This document shows, one piece after another, positions 44,412-53,811 of a stretch of DNA of 64,000 nucleotides. Within the stretch, counting starts at the first letter, position 1. Each line of letters opens with the position of its first letter. The translations under genes were made by a program, and so were the position numbers. A model generated the notes under the pieces. It was not told where the DNA came from. It made no database searches and saw only the letters and a list, made by a program, of their open reading frames with translations. Source of the stretch: Erwinia sp. JUb26 (lineage in GTDB: Bacteria > Pseudomonadota > Gammaproteobacteria > Enterobacterales > Enterobacteriaceae); the NCBI RefSeq assembly GCF_003751505.1, contig NZ_RJVB01000002.1, positions 248,001 through 312,000 of the forward strand. Direction: 5' to 3'.

Positions 44412-46541
44412 ATGAAAAACAAACACAGCACGGTTGCCAGTTTGCGCCGGGAGTTCACGCGTAATGTTATCGCGCCAGTGGTGGCGGTGGTGCTGTTTTC
44501 TCTGCTGGGGTGTGGGCTTACCGCCTGGTGGGTCACGGCGCAGAGCAACAATAAGGCGCTGGAAAAACAACAGCAGGTGATCAGAAACCTGTTAACCCAG
44601 CATCTGGAAGAGTTCAGTCAGCAGCATCGAAACCTGCTGCGGGAAACACAGCCGGTTTCACTGCTGCTGCAGTCAGACGCAGCCGCCCCGTGGCTGTTCA
44701 GGCTCATTGGCGATGACGAAGTCTATCTGGTGGATACTCACCAGCGCCCGCTGGCTGCCTGGCTTTCTGACGCCCCCGCCCCCGTTGAACGCTACCATGA
44801 GATAGCCCAGCAGCTGGCACCGAGCCTGCACGCCTCCAACGTGCTGACCAGCGATTTTATCCGCCTGCGCGAGCGGGTGGCAGAAGTGGCCGTTGCCAGC
44901 CTGCCCGGCGACGATCGCGGCTATCAGCTGGTGTTCATCCGCTATCTGCGCAGCAGCTTTGTCGATTTCTTAACCCATCGCGGCGTGGTGAGCAATTTCA
45001 GCTTCAGCGCCAGCCAGCCGGATCAGCCGAACAGCGCCGGTTTCCTGCTGACTTCGCATCAGGGAACGCCCGTCAGCGACGTCTCCTGGGAGCCGATGCG
45101 CCCCGGCAGCCAGATGCTGCTGTTTACCGGCCCGCTGATTGCGCTGGCGATCCTCAGCATTGCGCTGATGTGCCTGGTGATGACCCGCCGCCTGTGGCAC
45201 TCCTCGCTGAATCTGACCCGCTCAATGCAGAAGCTGGCCGCCAGCGAAGCCCGCTCCCGGCATATCGCCCTACATGACATTTTAACCGGTCTGCCTAACC
45301 GCAAATGGATTGAGGAGCAGCTTAATCGTCGCCTCAGCGTGCTGGAGACCGACCGCGATACCCTTGCCCTGCTGCTGCTGGATCTCGACCACTTCAAGAT
45401 CGTCAACGATACCTACGGTCACCACACCGGCGATGAGCTGCTGATGGAAGTCAGCAAGCGGCTCTCCAACCTTCTGCCGATCAAAGATTCGATAGGCCGC
45501 CTGGGCGGCGACGAGTTTGTGATTATGATGGCGAACGTGACGGACGAGCGGCAGGTAGGCCAGCTGTGTCAGCAGATTATTGCGCATCTGTCGCAGCCGA
45601 TGCAGCTGAACGGCAACGCGCTGTGGATCGGCGTTAGCATCGGCGTGGCGCTGGCCCCGCAGGACAGCACCGACCGGCTGGAGCTGATGCGGATGGCGGA
45701 TATTTCGCTGTACGCCGCCAAAGCCGAAGGCGGCGGTCAGTATCGCCTGTTTATTCCGGCAATGGATGAAGCCCTGCAAAAACGCCAGCGTCTGGCGCAG
45801 CAGCTGCGTCTGGCGCTGGAAAACGACAGCGGGCTGACCCAGCTCTATCAGCCAATTGTTGATAGCAGCGGGAAAAAAATTGTGGCGGTAGAGTCCCTGC
45901 TGCGCTGGCATCATCCACAGCTGGGCGCCATATCGCCCGCCGATTTCATTCCGCTGGCGGAGGAAACCGGGCTGATTATCCCGCTCGGCGACTGGGTGGT
46001 AGAGAAGGCCTGTCAGATGGCCGTCACCTGCCCGCAGCTGATCGTGGCGATTAACGTCTCGCCGCTGCAGTTCCTTGCCGACAACTTTATCAGCACGCTG
46101 ATGGGCACGGTGGCACGTCACGGCATCAATCCCCGCCAGATCGAGCTGGAGATCACCGAAGGCGTGCTGCTTGAAGATAAAGAGCGCGCCTTGCAAAACA
46201 TCAATACCCTGCGCGAGGCCGGGTTCAGCATCGCGCTGGATGATTTTGGCACCGGCTATTCCAGCCTCAGCTATCTGATCCAGTTCCCGGTCGATACCAT
46301 CAAAATCGACCAGACCTTTACCCAGTCGCTGGGCGTGCGCGACAACTCGGCGACCATCGTTAAATCGGTGATCACTCTCGGGCACAGCCTGGGGATCACC
46401 GTGACGGCGGAAGGGGTGGAAACCGATGCCCAGCGGATGATGCTGGAAGCCGCAGGCTGCGATCTGCTGCAGGGCTTTTTATTCAGCCGACCGCTGACGG
46501 CGGATAGCCTGCACGCCCTGCTGGATCAACAGCGCCCGTAG
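44412..46541 (+). CDS. Membrane GGDEF/EAL protein with CHASE4-like sensor
   Basis: A 709-residue cyclic di-GMP protein. Two spans (about residues 18-42 and 235-258) flank a periplasmic CHASE4-like sensor. The GGDEF domain has an intact RLGGDEFVIM (GGDEF at about 365) and DLDHFKIVNDTYGH. The EAL domain has ESLLRWHH (about 494), NVSPLQF, ELEITEGVL, DDFGTGYSS and KIDQTF, so most catalytic residues are kept although the motif itself is ESL. Both synthesis and breakdown of c-di-GMP are possible. It has its own GGAAGG ribosome site. A link to iron is only positional. Confidence 0.88.
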   Translation: MKNKHSTVASLRREFTRNVIAPVVAVVLFSLLGCGLTAWWVTAQSNNKALEKQQQVIRNLLTQHLEEFSQQHRNLLRETQPVSLLLQSDAAAPWLFRLIGDDEVYLVDTHQRPLAAWLSDAPAPVERYHEIAQQLAPSLHASNVLTSDFIRLRERVAEVAVASLPGDDRGYQLVFIRYLRSSFVDFLTHRGVVSNFSFSASQPDQPNSAGFLLTSHQGTPVSDVSWEPMRPGSQMLLFTGPLIALAILSIALMCLVMTRRLWHSSLNLTRSMQKLAASEARSRHIALHDILTGLPNRKWIEEQLNRRLSVLETDRDTLALLLLDLDHFKIVNDTYGHHTGDELLMEVSKRLSNLLPIKDSIGRLGGDEFVIMMANVTDERQVGQLCQQIIAHLSQPMQLNGNALWIGVSIGVALAPQDSTDRLELMRMADISLYAAKAEGGGQYRLFIPAMDEALQKRQRLAQQLRLALENDSGLTQLYQPIVDSSGKKIVAVESLLRWHHPQLGAISPADFIPLAEETGLIIPLGDWVVEKACQMAVTCPQLIVAINVSPLQFLADNFISTLMGTVARHGINPRQIELEITEGVLLEDKERALQNINTLREAGFSIALDDFGTGYSSLSYLIQFPVDTIKIDQTFTQSLGVRDNSATIVKSVITLGHSLGITVTAEGVETDAQRMMLEAAGCDLLQGFLFSRPLTADSLHALLDQQRP

Positions 46542-46667
46542 AGAGCTGAACGTGGCCCTTCTCCAGCCCGACTTGTACATAAGGGCGAATGTAGCATCGA
46601 GCTATAACGTTTGCACAAGCACCAGCCAGGGTACTTGCGCAAGCGTTCTGGATGCGGGTGACTTCAG

Positions 46668-47576
46668 CTACGTTGCCAGCGCGCGGCGATATTCACCCGG
46701 TGTCTGCCCTTCGTGGCGCTTGAATGCCCGGCCAAAAGTGATGGCAGAATCGTAGCCCACCCGCTGCGCGATGGTTTCCAGCGCCAGTTCGGGATGGCGC
46801 AGCAGACAGCGCGCGCGCCAGATGCGCCAGCGGCTCAGATAGTCTCCCGGCGTTTCCCCGGTCACCTGCTTAAAATGGGCGGTAAACGCCGAACGCGACA
46901 TCCCCGCCTGCTTCGCCATCTCGCTCAGCCGCCACGGAAAGTCTAACCGCTGATGGATTTTCTCGATCACCGGGCGCAGACGGCCGTCGGCCAGTGCCGC
47001 CATCCAGCCCTGCTGCGGCTGAATTTGCTGATAATGCGTGCGGATAGCCTGTACAAACAGCACGTCCGCCAGCCGGCTGATGACAATTCGCGATCCCAGA
47101 TGCGGCTGGTCGGTTTCCAGCGCCAGCAGCTGTAGCGTGGCCGCCAGCAGCGGCGATCGTCCCGCATCGGCCGGGATCACCACGCAGTCCGGCAGCAGCG
47201 ACAGCAGCGGCTGCGCACCGCCGGCGTCAAAGGTCAGCCAGCCGCACAGCAGTTCGGCGCCTTCCCCCTCGCCGCCAAATACCGCGCTTTTACCGGCGCA
47301 GTCAGCGAACACCTCCTCGCAGGCCAGCGTCGGCGTGTGCGGCTCATCGCTCAGCGACAGCAGCACGCCCGGCCGGGCGATAAACCCCTCTCCGCTGCAC
47401 AGCCGCTGTGGCGGCTGGCCGTTAACCGTCAGCCAGCCCTGACCTTCCAGCATAAAACCGAAGCGAATTGAGGCGCTTTTGATAAAGCTGACGCCCCAGG
47501 GCGCACGCGGTTGCAGGCGCGAATGGAGCGCGCTACTCACGTTCATCGCGGCAAAAACATCATCAAGCGGATCCAT
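46668..47576 (-). CDS. AraC family regulator with cupin_6-type sensor
   Basis: A 302-residue regulator. The N-terminal AraC_binding/cupin_6 part has FGFMLEGQGWLTVNGQPP. The C-terminal DNA-binding domain is at about residues 200-300: LSEMAKQAGMSRSAFTAHF then LETIAQRVGYDSAITFGRAF and HEGQTPGEYRR. Regulators of this kind often face an NAD(P)-dependent alcohol dehydrogenase gene, and here the divergent gene at 47685 is one, 108 bp away. It probably controls that gene and itself; the inducer is unknown. Confidence 0.87.
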   Translation of the reverse strand: MDPLDDVFAAMNVSSALHSRLQPRAPWGVSFIKSASIRFGFMLEGQGWLTVNGQPPQRLCSGEGFIARPGVLLSLSDEPHTPTLACEEVFADCAGKSAVFGGEGEGAELLCGWLTFDAGGAQPLLSLLPDCVVIPADAGRSPLLAATLQLLALETDQPHLGSRIVISRLADVLFVQAIRTHYQQIQPQQGWMAALADGRLRPVIEKIHQRLDFPWRLSEMAKQAGMSRSAFTAHFKQVTGETPGDYLSRWRIWRARCLLRHPELALETIAQRVGYDSAITFGRAFKRHEGQTPGEYRRALAT

Positions 47577-47684
47577 CTCATGACCTTTTCTGGACGATAA
47601 GTCAGTAAAAATACCTTTTCAGTCATTATCTGTACAGCGCTGGGCACGTAAGGTAGCGACATTCCCACGACCAAGGACACCACT

Positions 47685-48719
47685 ATGTACAGCTATCAAC
47701 TGAATGATTTTGGCAGCATCGACCATCTCCAGCGCGTTGAAGAACCGCGCCCGCGCCCCGGACGCAGGCAGGTGCTGATCCGCGTGGCCGCCGTCAGCCT
47801 GAACTATCGCGATCTGGCGATCCTGCACGGCAAAAGCACTCTTTCCCCGCAGGCGGGGCTGATCCCGCTGTCGGACGGCGTCGGCTACATCGTGGAGTGC
47901 GGCGAGGAAGCCACGCGCTTTACCTGCGGCGATCGCGTGGCGGGGATCTTTTTCCCGCAGTGGCTGGGCGGCAGGCTGACGCCGGGTAACAGCGGCGGCG
48001 CGTGGGGAAGCCGCGCGGACGGCTGGCTCACCGAGTACAAGGTGATAGATGAGGCGTCGCTGGTTGCCGTCCCCGCCTATCTGAGCGATGAACAGGCCGC
48101 CACCCTGCCCTGCGCGGCGGTCACGGCCTGGAACAGCCTGGTGCAGTCGCGACCGCTGCAGCCCGGAGAAACGGTGCTCACCCAGGGTACCGGCGGCGTG
48201 GCGCTGTTTGCCGTGCAGTTTGCCCGGCTGATGGGGCTGAAGATTATCGCCCTGACCTCCAGCGAGGAAAAAGCGGCGCGGCTGCGCGAACTGGGGGCGA
48301 CGCACACCATTAACTACCGCCAGCATCCCGACTGGCATCAGCAGGTCAACGCGCTGACCGACGGCGTTGGCGTGCAGCGGGTGGTGGAAATTGGCGGACC
48401 GGGAACGCTAAAAAACTCGCTGAAGTCGACTGCCTCCGGCGGCGAGATTGCGCTGCTGGGCTTCGTGGCCGCCGGGGAGCAGACCGTTGATTTTATGACG
48501 CTGTTTACCCGCGGCGCCACCGTTCGCCCCTTCAGCGTGGGCAGCCGGGAAGATTTTGAGCACATGAATCTGGCGCTGGCTCAGAGTGAGCTGCAGCCGG
48601 TTATCGATCGGGTATATGCTTTTTCGGAAACGCTTGAAGCATGGCGTTATTTCGACAGTCAGCAGCACTGTGGCAAGGTGGTCATTAGGATGGAAACGGA
48701 AGAGCCAGCGGCGCGGTGA
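47685..48719 (+). CDS. NAD(P)-dependent MDR alcohol dehydrogenase/quinone reductase-like
   Basis: A 344-residue medium-chain reductase. The GroES-like part has SLNYRDLAILHG and the nucleotide fold has VLTQGTGGVALFAVQFARLM. The Cys-rich structural zinc lobe is absent and the catalytic zinc ligands are not evident, placing it nearer the quinone oxidoreductase branch. It likely reduces or oxidises a reactive carbonyl or alcohol. It is divergent from an AraC regulator and followed by a strong terminator, so it is a one-gene unit. Confidence 0.85.
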   Translation: MYSYQLNDFGSIDHLQRVEEPRPRPGRRQVLIRVAAVSLNYRDLAILHGKSTLSPQAGLIPLSDGVGYIVECGEEATRFTCGDRVAGIFFPQWLGGRLTPGNSGGAWGSRADGWLTEYKVIDEASLVAVPAYLSDEQAATLPCAAVTAWNSLVQSRPLQPGETVLTQGTGGVALFAVQFARLMGLKIIALTSSEEKAARLRELGATHTINYRQHPDWHQQVNALTDGVGVQRVVEIGGPGTLKNSLKSTASGGEIALLGFVAAGEQTVDFMTLFTRGATVRPFSVGSREDFEHMNLALAQSELQPVIDRVYAFSETLEAWRYFDSQQHCGKVVIRMETEEPAAR

Positions 48720-48743
48720 TGCAGGGGGAGTCTGAGAAAAACT

Positions 48744-48772
48744 CAGGGGACCGCGTTTTACGGGGTCCCCTG
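48744..48772 (+). terminator. Terminator after the MDR reductase gene
   Basis: CAGGGGACC and GGTCCCCTG form a perfect 9-bp stem with an 11-base loop, 24 bp after the stop. The tail GAAAGATA lacks a U-run. Confidence 0.65.
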
Positions 48773-49124
48773 GAAAGATACAGCGTTTTCTGAAAAGATT
48801 TCCTGAAGTTATTTGTTTTTAAATTATCAGTTATCTTTCTTTATTTTAGCCCCATTCGCGTCGATCTTAACGATAAATGGAGGTGTCTCATGGAGAGAGT
48901 GCCCTGGTGAGGCGTAAACAATTCTTGTCAAACTACCCGGCTAATTGATATTAGTGTGATCCGCGTGGCGAGTTTGCCCGGTCGTCACTACAGTAGTTGT
49001 TTTCTGGCCCTGAGGGAACGGGAGAAAAACACTCTTGTCAGTCGAAAAGTAAAATGATAATTACCCATTGTTAATGTGCAGGTTATCTTATTAATTTACT
49101 TTAAATCATGATCTTGGACTCACA
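48773..49124. other. AT-rich intergenic region before the GNAT gene
   Basis: About 350 bp with no convincing gene. It presumably carries the promoter for the GNAT-LuxR-NCS1 operon. I recognise no operator or riboswitch in it. Confidence 0.5.
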
Positions 49125-49535
49125 ATGAAAATGACAATGACTGACAAACCCGCCGCCGCCGATGAAGACTTTGTTATCGACAGCCTGTGGGCTCACAACG
49201 CCAGAACCACCCCGGTAGATATCCATCCCCTGTTTCTGACACTGCGCGATGAGCAGGACCAGATTATGGCCGGTCTTGTTGCCCGCACGTGGTGGGGAGG
49301 CCTGGAGGTGCAGTACCTGTGGGTCAGCGATGCGTGTCGCGGTCAAGGGGTCGGCCGCGAGCTGATGCAAAGCGCAGAGCGGGAAGCCAAACAACGTGGT
49401 TGCCATATGGCCTATGTCGACACGTTTGATTTTCAGGCGCGGGGCTTTTACGAAAAGTTAGGCTACGCCGTCTACGGTGAACTGGGCGATTACGCCCATC
49501 AACATACCCGGCACTATCTGGCGAAAAAACTCTGA
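49125..49535 (+). CDS. GNAT family N-acetyltransferase
   Basis: A 136-residue acyltransferase. Motif A is VSDACRGQGVGRELMQ (acetyl-CoA pyrophosphate loop RGQGVG) and motif B is DTFDFQARGFYEKLGYAVYG. The acceptor is unknown; the HQHTRHYLAKKL end is typical of small GNATs acting on small molecules. It is the first of three closely spaced genes with a LuxR regulator (26 bp) and an NCS1 transporter. Confidence 0.87.
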   Translation: MKMTMTDKPAAADEDFVIDSLWAHNARTTPVDIHPLFLTLRDEQDQIMAGLVARTWWGGLEVQYLWVSDACRGQGVGRELMQSAEREAKQRGCHMAYVDTFDFQARGFYEKLGYAVYGELGDYAHQHTRHYLAKKL

Positions 49536-49560
49536 TAGTGGCGGTGCACAGGGGGAAGAT

Positions 49561-50250
49561 ATGAACGTTTCAGAGGCTAAGCAGCAATCAAATCTGAACG
49601 CAATGATCGCCATGATGGAACACTTAGCGGAACCCTGGGGCATCAAAGATGCAGAGTCACGCCATCTTTATATGAATGATATGGCGTATCGCTACACCAA
49701 TACGCCAAAAAAATTCGCCATTGAGGGAAAGTTCGACAGCGAATTTCCCGCTTCCTGGGCTGAATGCGAAGAAGAGCTGATCGAGCACGATCGCCGGACC
49801 GAAGCCTGCCACGGCCGGGTTGCGGTGATTGAGACCCACTTCTGGTTCGGTCAGGACAGCCTGACACCCTACGTCAGCGAAAAAATCCCCCTTTACGGCG
49901 ACGGCGGCGTGTTTATCGGCGTTGCGTGGAACGCCAGGCTGCTCGACACCCTGTCGCCGCTGAAATATATCACCCAGCAAAAACCGGGGGTGCTGACCAC
50001 CGAAGTGAGTACCGACCTGTTTACCCGTTCGGAGCTGGATACGCTGTTTTTGCTGCTACAGCGCTTATCCACCAAGGAGATCGCCCGCATCTATAACCTC
50101 AGCCATCGCACGGTAGAGAACCGGATTTACAGCATCTATCAGAAGGCCGGGGTGCACACGCTGAATCAGTTTGAAGAGTATTGCCGTCACGCAGGGTTGG
50201 ACAATTTTATACCGGACCGCCTGATCGAAAAGGGTATCCAGTTTATTTAA
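49561..50250 (+). CDS. PAS-like sensor LuxR-type transcriptional regulator
   Basis: 229 residues from the ATG at 49561, preceded by AGGGGGAAG; a longer frame from 49477 overlaps the GNAT gene. The N-terminal ~150 residues resemble a PAS-type sensing domain (DAESRHLYMNDMAYRYTN). The C-terminal LuxR/GerE helix-turn-helix is LSTKEIARIYNLSHRTVENR followed by IYSIYQKAGV. It is not an autoinducer-binding LuxR. It lies between a GNAT gene and an NCS1 permease and probably controls this operon. Confidence 0.82.
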   Translation: MNVSEAKQQSNLNAMIAMMEHLAEPWGIKDAESRHLYMNDMAYRYTNTPKKFAIEGKFDSEFPASWAECEEELIEHDRRTEACHGRVAVIETHFWFGQDSLTPYVSEKIPLYGDGGVFIGVAWNARLLDTLSPLKYITQQKPGVLTTEVSTDLFTRSELDTLFLLLQRLSTKEIARIYNLSHRTVENRIYSIYQKAGVHTLNQFEEYCRHAGLDNFIPDRLIEKGIQFI

Positions 50251-50268
50251 TTTCAAGGAAAACAGATC

Positions 50269-51567
50269 GTGATAAAAATAGAAGACTATCCGCTAAGCCG
50301 GGTTCCTGAGAACAAGCGCGTCTCATTCCTCAGCGTCGCCGTGGTGCACATGGGCATGCTGACCGCGCTGGATCAGTTTATGCTCGGCTCGGTGCTGGGT
50401 GACTCGATGGATCTGGCCAGCGCGTTTCTGGCGATTTTAGCGGGCAGCGTTATCTTTGGGATCGTAACCTATGGGCTCGGCTATGCCGGGATGCGTGAAG
50501 GGATTTCCGGCAGCCTGCTGGCGCGCTGGTGTGGCTTTGGCCGTATCGGTTCCGTGCTGATTGGCCTGGTCGTGGCCGTCAGCCTGCTCGGCTGGTTTGG
50601 CATTCAGAACGCCATCTTCGCGAAATCGCTCAACTTTGCGCTCGGCGACCGGCTTGGCTTCCCGCAGGCCGCGAGCCTGTCCGGCCTGCTGCTAACCGTG
50701 CTGGTGACCTTCGGCTTTAAGGCGCTGCGCGTGACCGCCCGCATCGCCGTGCCGCTGTTTATCTGCCTGGTGGCGTTTATCTCTTTCCACACCCTGTCCG
50801 GCCATACCCTGCAGCAGATTATCGACCTGCCGCCAACCGGTTCACCGCTGACCGTCAGCGCGGCCATTACCATGGTGGTCGGCGGTGCGATTGTTGCCAG
50901 CCTGATGACCCCGGACCTGACCCGCTATTCAAAATCCTCCCGGCACGTAGCGGGCATTACTCTGCTGACGATTATTGCCGGTGAGTTTATCGTTAACGGC
51001 CTGGCGATCCTGATTGCCCGTACGCTGCAAACCGCAGACGTGGTGACCATTATGTCTCAGGCGGCGGGCGGTGTCGGACTGCTGGTGGTGATCCTCTCTA
51101 CCCTGCGCGTGAACGACCTGAATCTCTACTCGTCTTCGCTAGGGGTGATAAACGCGGTGGAAGGGATCAGCGGTAAAAAGCTGAAGTACCGCAGCACCAC
51201 GCTGGTGATCGGCCTGCTGGGCACCCTGCTGTCGGTGCTGGGTATTCTCGACCGCTTCGTAGATTTCCTCACCGTGCTGGGCGTGGTGTTCCCGCCGATC
51301 CTCGGCATTATGCTGGTGGATTACCTGCTGCTGCGCACGCACCGTGGCCTGCTGGACCGCAGCCGTCTGCTGGGTGAACTACCGAAAGACAGCGAAACCC
51401 CGGTGATTGGCTGGGTGGCGATTATTGCCACGCTGGTGGGCAGTGCCGTTGGCCTGTTAACCGAATGGGGCGTGCCGACCATCAACTCACTGCTGATTGC
51501 CTGCGTGATTTATTACGTGGTGAAGCTGGCGCAGCAGCGCAGCCGTCCTGCGGCGGCCTCGGCCTGA
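50269..51567 (+). CDS. NCS1 family cytosine/purine permease (CodB-like)
   Basis: A 432-residue transporter with about 12 spans, starting at a GTG with AAGGAA nine bases upstream. The family blocks are MLTALDQFMLGSVLGDSM, MREGISGSLLARWCGFGR, GWFGIQNAIF and PDLTRYSKSSRHVAG. NCS1 proteins import cytosine, purines, hydantoins or related bases with a cation. No cytosine deaminase or other catabolic gene is adjacent, so the substrate is undefined. It is third in the GNAT-LuxR-NCS1 unit. Confidence 0.85.
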   Translation: MIKIEDYPLSRVPENKRVSFLSVAVVHMGMLTALDQFMLGSVLGDSMDLASAFLAILAGSVIFGIVTYGLGYAGMREGISGSLLARWCGFGRIGSVLIGLVVAVSLLGWFGIQNAIFAKSLNFALGDRLGFPQAASLSGLLLTVLVTFGFKALRVTARIAVPLFICLVAFISFHTLSGHTLQQIIDLPPTGSPLTVSAAITMVVGGAIVASLMTPDLTRYSKSSRHVAGITLLTIIAGEFIVNGLAILIARTLQTADVVTIMSQAAGGVGLLVVILSTLRVNDLNLYSSSLGVINAVEGISGKKLKYRSTTLVIGLLGTLLSVLGILDRFVDFLTVLGVVFPPILGIMLVDYLLLRTHRGLLDRSRLLGELPKDSETPVIGWVAIIATLVGSAVGLLTEWGVPTINSLLIACVIYYVVKLAQQRSRPAAASA

Positions 51568-51573
51568 TGTAAA

Positions 51574-51596
51574 TAAGGCGGACATCGTCCGCCTTA
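51574..51596. terminator. Terminator between the NCS1 gene and the Wzz-type gene
   Basis: TAAGGCGGAC and GTCCGCCTTA form a perfect 10-bp stem with an ATC loop between converging genes, so it may act on both strands. On the minus strand it is followed by TTTACATCAG. Confidence 0.7.
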
Positions 51597-51644
51597 CCAG
51601 GTGCTCAATCAAACCTTCATTTTACCTGACGCTCAATCACCGCC

Positions 51645-52757
51645 TCACTTCACCGCGCGCCGCGCGACCACGCTGCTTACCAGCACATAGCCACAGCCAG
51701 CAATCAGCCCGCCAAGGGAAAACAGCAGCACGATCAGCGTGCGTTTCGGCGCATCGCGGGTCAGCGGCTCGTACGGCGCGCGCATATATTTGAACGGCAC
51801 GTCTTCCGTAGGAGAGATCTTCAGCGCATCCAGCTTTTCAAGATACAGACGCCGGTTTTGCAGCTTGTCATTCAACGCGCCAACCGCCAGCGACTTCTCG
51901 ATGTCCAGCTTGCGCGCCAGACCATCGGCACCGAGCGTCACGGAGAAATCCGGGTCGTCCAGAATGACGCCGCCATTGCTCCACGACGGCTTTTTCAGCC
52001 CCGCCGATCTGGCAATATCCAGCGCGTACTGCAGCCTGTCGATCTTGCTGCGGTGCTTAATCTCCTCCTGCATCATCTCCAGATCGTACCGCGACTTCTC
52101 TTTCATTCTGACTTCGTCAATCTTGTATTCCAGCCGCCGGTACAGCTCTTCATTCACTTCTCCGGAGATATAGTTGATGTAGCCTTCCAGTAAATCACGG
52201 GCGTCAACGGCGGTTTCAGCGGTATATTTCAGATCGTAGTAACGATACTCTTTTTTATTCGCTTCTTTATCCTGTACCGAACTGTGCGACTCAATATTGC
52301 CGTGCAGGATACCGTTAATTAACCGGTTGCGAGACTCCGCATCATCGGTTGTTTCCGACGCCAGCTTCTTAAAATAGTTTGTATTAACCAGATATTTCTC
52401 TCGCAGGCTGCGCGAGTCAAAATCTCGCATAAAGTCAGACAGCAGCGAATCCGCCGTAATATCCGTTTTGATATCCAGCACCGACAGTTCCGTGAGGATG
52501 GTGTTGATGGTTTTCAGCTGTGACGGTTCGGCAGGCACCAGCATCGCCGTGCTGGTCCAGCGCTGCGGGATGATAAAGCAGACGGCCACCGCGATTAGCA
52601 CCGCAGCGATGATAAAGGCCAGCACGGTAAACTTTCGCCGCAGAATAATCGTGAAAATATCCAGCAAATCGAGGGATTCATTCGGCTCAGGGAACAAAGG
52701 AAGGGCGGATGGCAGCGGCGAATGATGCGCAGCGCTATCCGGCGTAATACTTGCCAT
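51645..52757 (-). CDS. Wzz/FepE-type polysaccharide chain length determinant
   Basis: 370 residues from the ATG at 52757, which follows AGGAG; a start at 52805 is less likely. Two spans, FTVLAFIIAAVLIAVAVCF (about residues 40-60) and IVLLFSLGGLIAGCGYVLV near the C-terminus, enclose a long, mostly helical periplasmic part. PCP-1 proteins set O-antigen modal length at the inner membrane; FepE gives very long chains. The proline-rich PYEPLTRDAPKR before the second span is typical. It is monocistronic and reads leftward. Confidence 0.82.
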   Translation of the reverse strand: MASITPDSAAHHSPLPSALPLFPEPNESLDLLDIFTIILRRKFTVLAFIIAAVLIAVAVCFIIPQRWTSTAMLVPAEPSQLKTINTILTELSVLDIKTDITADSLLSDFMRDFDSRSLREKYLVNTNYFKKLASETTDDAESRNRLINGILHGNIESHSSVQDKEANKKEYRYYDLKYTAETAVDARDLLEGYINYISGEVNEELYRRLEYKIDEVRMKEKSRYDLEMMQEEIKHRSKIDRLQYALDIARSAGLKKPSWSNGGVILDDPDFSVTLGADGLARKLDIEKSLAVGALNDKLQNRRLYLEKLDALKISPTEDVPFKYMRAPYEPLTRDAPKRTLIVLLFSLGGLIAGCGYVLVSSVVARRAVK

Positions 52758-52908
52758 GTAAAACTCCTGCAGTACGGTATAAAGACAAAATCGTATTATC
52801 CGCATCGCAATCCGTTGCGGCAGCCCGAGTATAAACGAAAATAGAGCGCGTTGATGGCTGAAAAATTTCAGCCGCTGTTTTAAATAACATCATTCTGCGA
52901 AAACAGGG

Positions 52909-53811
52909 CTACGCCTTTTTCGCCCCCGACTTGCCAATCGCTCGATACAGTTCCTGAATCCGCTTCATCGACTTAATCGTGCGCTGCGGCGCGGTGGAGG
53001 CCACAGACAGGATAATCATCTCCAGACAGACCAGCACCGTACCGTGCAGCGGCACCTTGCCATTTTCCCCGCCGCGCGGCACGTTGATCACCACCTGCAC
53101 CTCTTTACTGAAGCGCGAATCAGTGGAATGGGTCAGCAAAATGGTGGGAATGCCCAGCCGCTTTGCCTCACGCAGAGTCGTTAACCCTTCGCGATGTGCC
53201 GACTTCTGCGCCATCATAATCAGCACGTCTCCGCGCTGCAGGTTGATCAACTGCTCGGCGAGCATCACGCCGGTGCGATTCAGCGGAGTGCCGGGGATGC
53301 CGTTACGGCTGAACAGGCGCGCGGCGTATTCGGCCAGAATACTGGAGGCACCAATGCCGAAAATCGCCACCTGGCGCGCCTCCACCAGCAGCGCCACGGC
53401 GCGGGACATGGCGGCGCGGTTGTGCGGTTCGGACAGCACCTCACAGGCGCGCTGGTGCCCTTCCAGAACGAAATCGATGCTGGAGTTGACGTCGCAGCTG
53501 AGCGCATTCACTGTGGTGCTCATCTTTTCCGCCGAGGTGATCCCAGGTCCGAACCAGCTTTCCATGGTCTGCTTCAGATCGCGCAGTCCGGCAAATCCCA
53601 GCGCCTGAATGGCCCTGACGACCGTCGCGTCGGACGTTTGCGTGGCGGCGGCAATTTCCATCGCCGTGTATTCCAGCACCACCTCGCGGTTCTCGTTGAT
53701 GTAGCTGGCCACCGCCAGCAGGCGCGGCGACAGCCCCGGACCACGCGCGCGGAAGCGTTCGCCGTAGATATCCACGCGTGTTTTGGCTTTTTTCGTCAGC
53801 AGTTTGTTCAT
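52909..53811 (-). CDS. MurR/RpiR family transcriptional regulator
   Basis: A 300-residue regulator with an N-terminal HTH_6 domain (LSPRLLAVASYINENREVVL, ATQTSDATVVRAIQALGF) and a C-terminal SIS domain (about 130-260) with VAIFGIGASSILAEYAARLF and GDVLIMMAQKSAHREGLTTL. SIS domains of this family bind phospho-sugars. It is the last gene of the eight-gene siderophore operon, overlapping the upstream gene by four bases (ATGA). A phospho-sugar regulator at the end of an iron operon is unexpected. Confidence 0.87.
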   Translation of the reverse strand: MNKLLTKKAKTRVDIYGERFRARGPGLSPRLLAVASYINENREVVLEYTAMEIAAATQTSDATVVRAIQALGFAGLRDLKQTMESWFGPGITSAEKMSTTVNALSCDVNSSIDFVLEGHQRACEVLSEPHNRAAMSRAVALLVEARQVAIFGIGASSILAEYAARLFSRNGIPGTPLNRTGVMLAEQLINLQRGDVLIMMAQKSAHREGLTTLREAKRLGIPTILLTHSTDSRFSKEVQVVINVPRGGENGKVPLHGTVLVCLEMIILSVASTAPQRTIKSMKRIQELYRAIGKSGAKKA

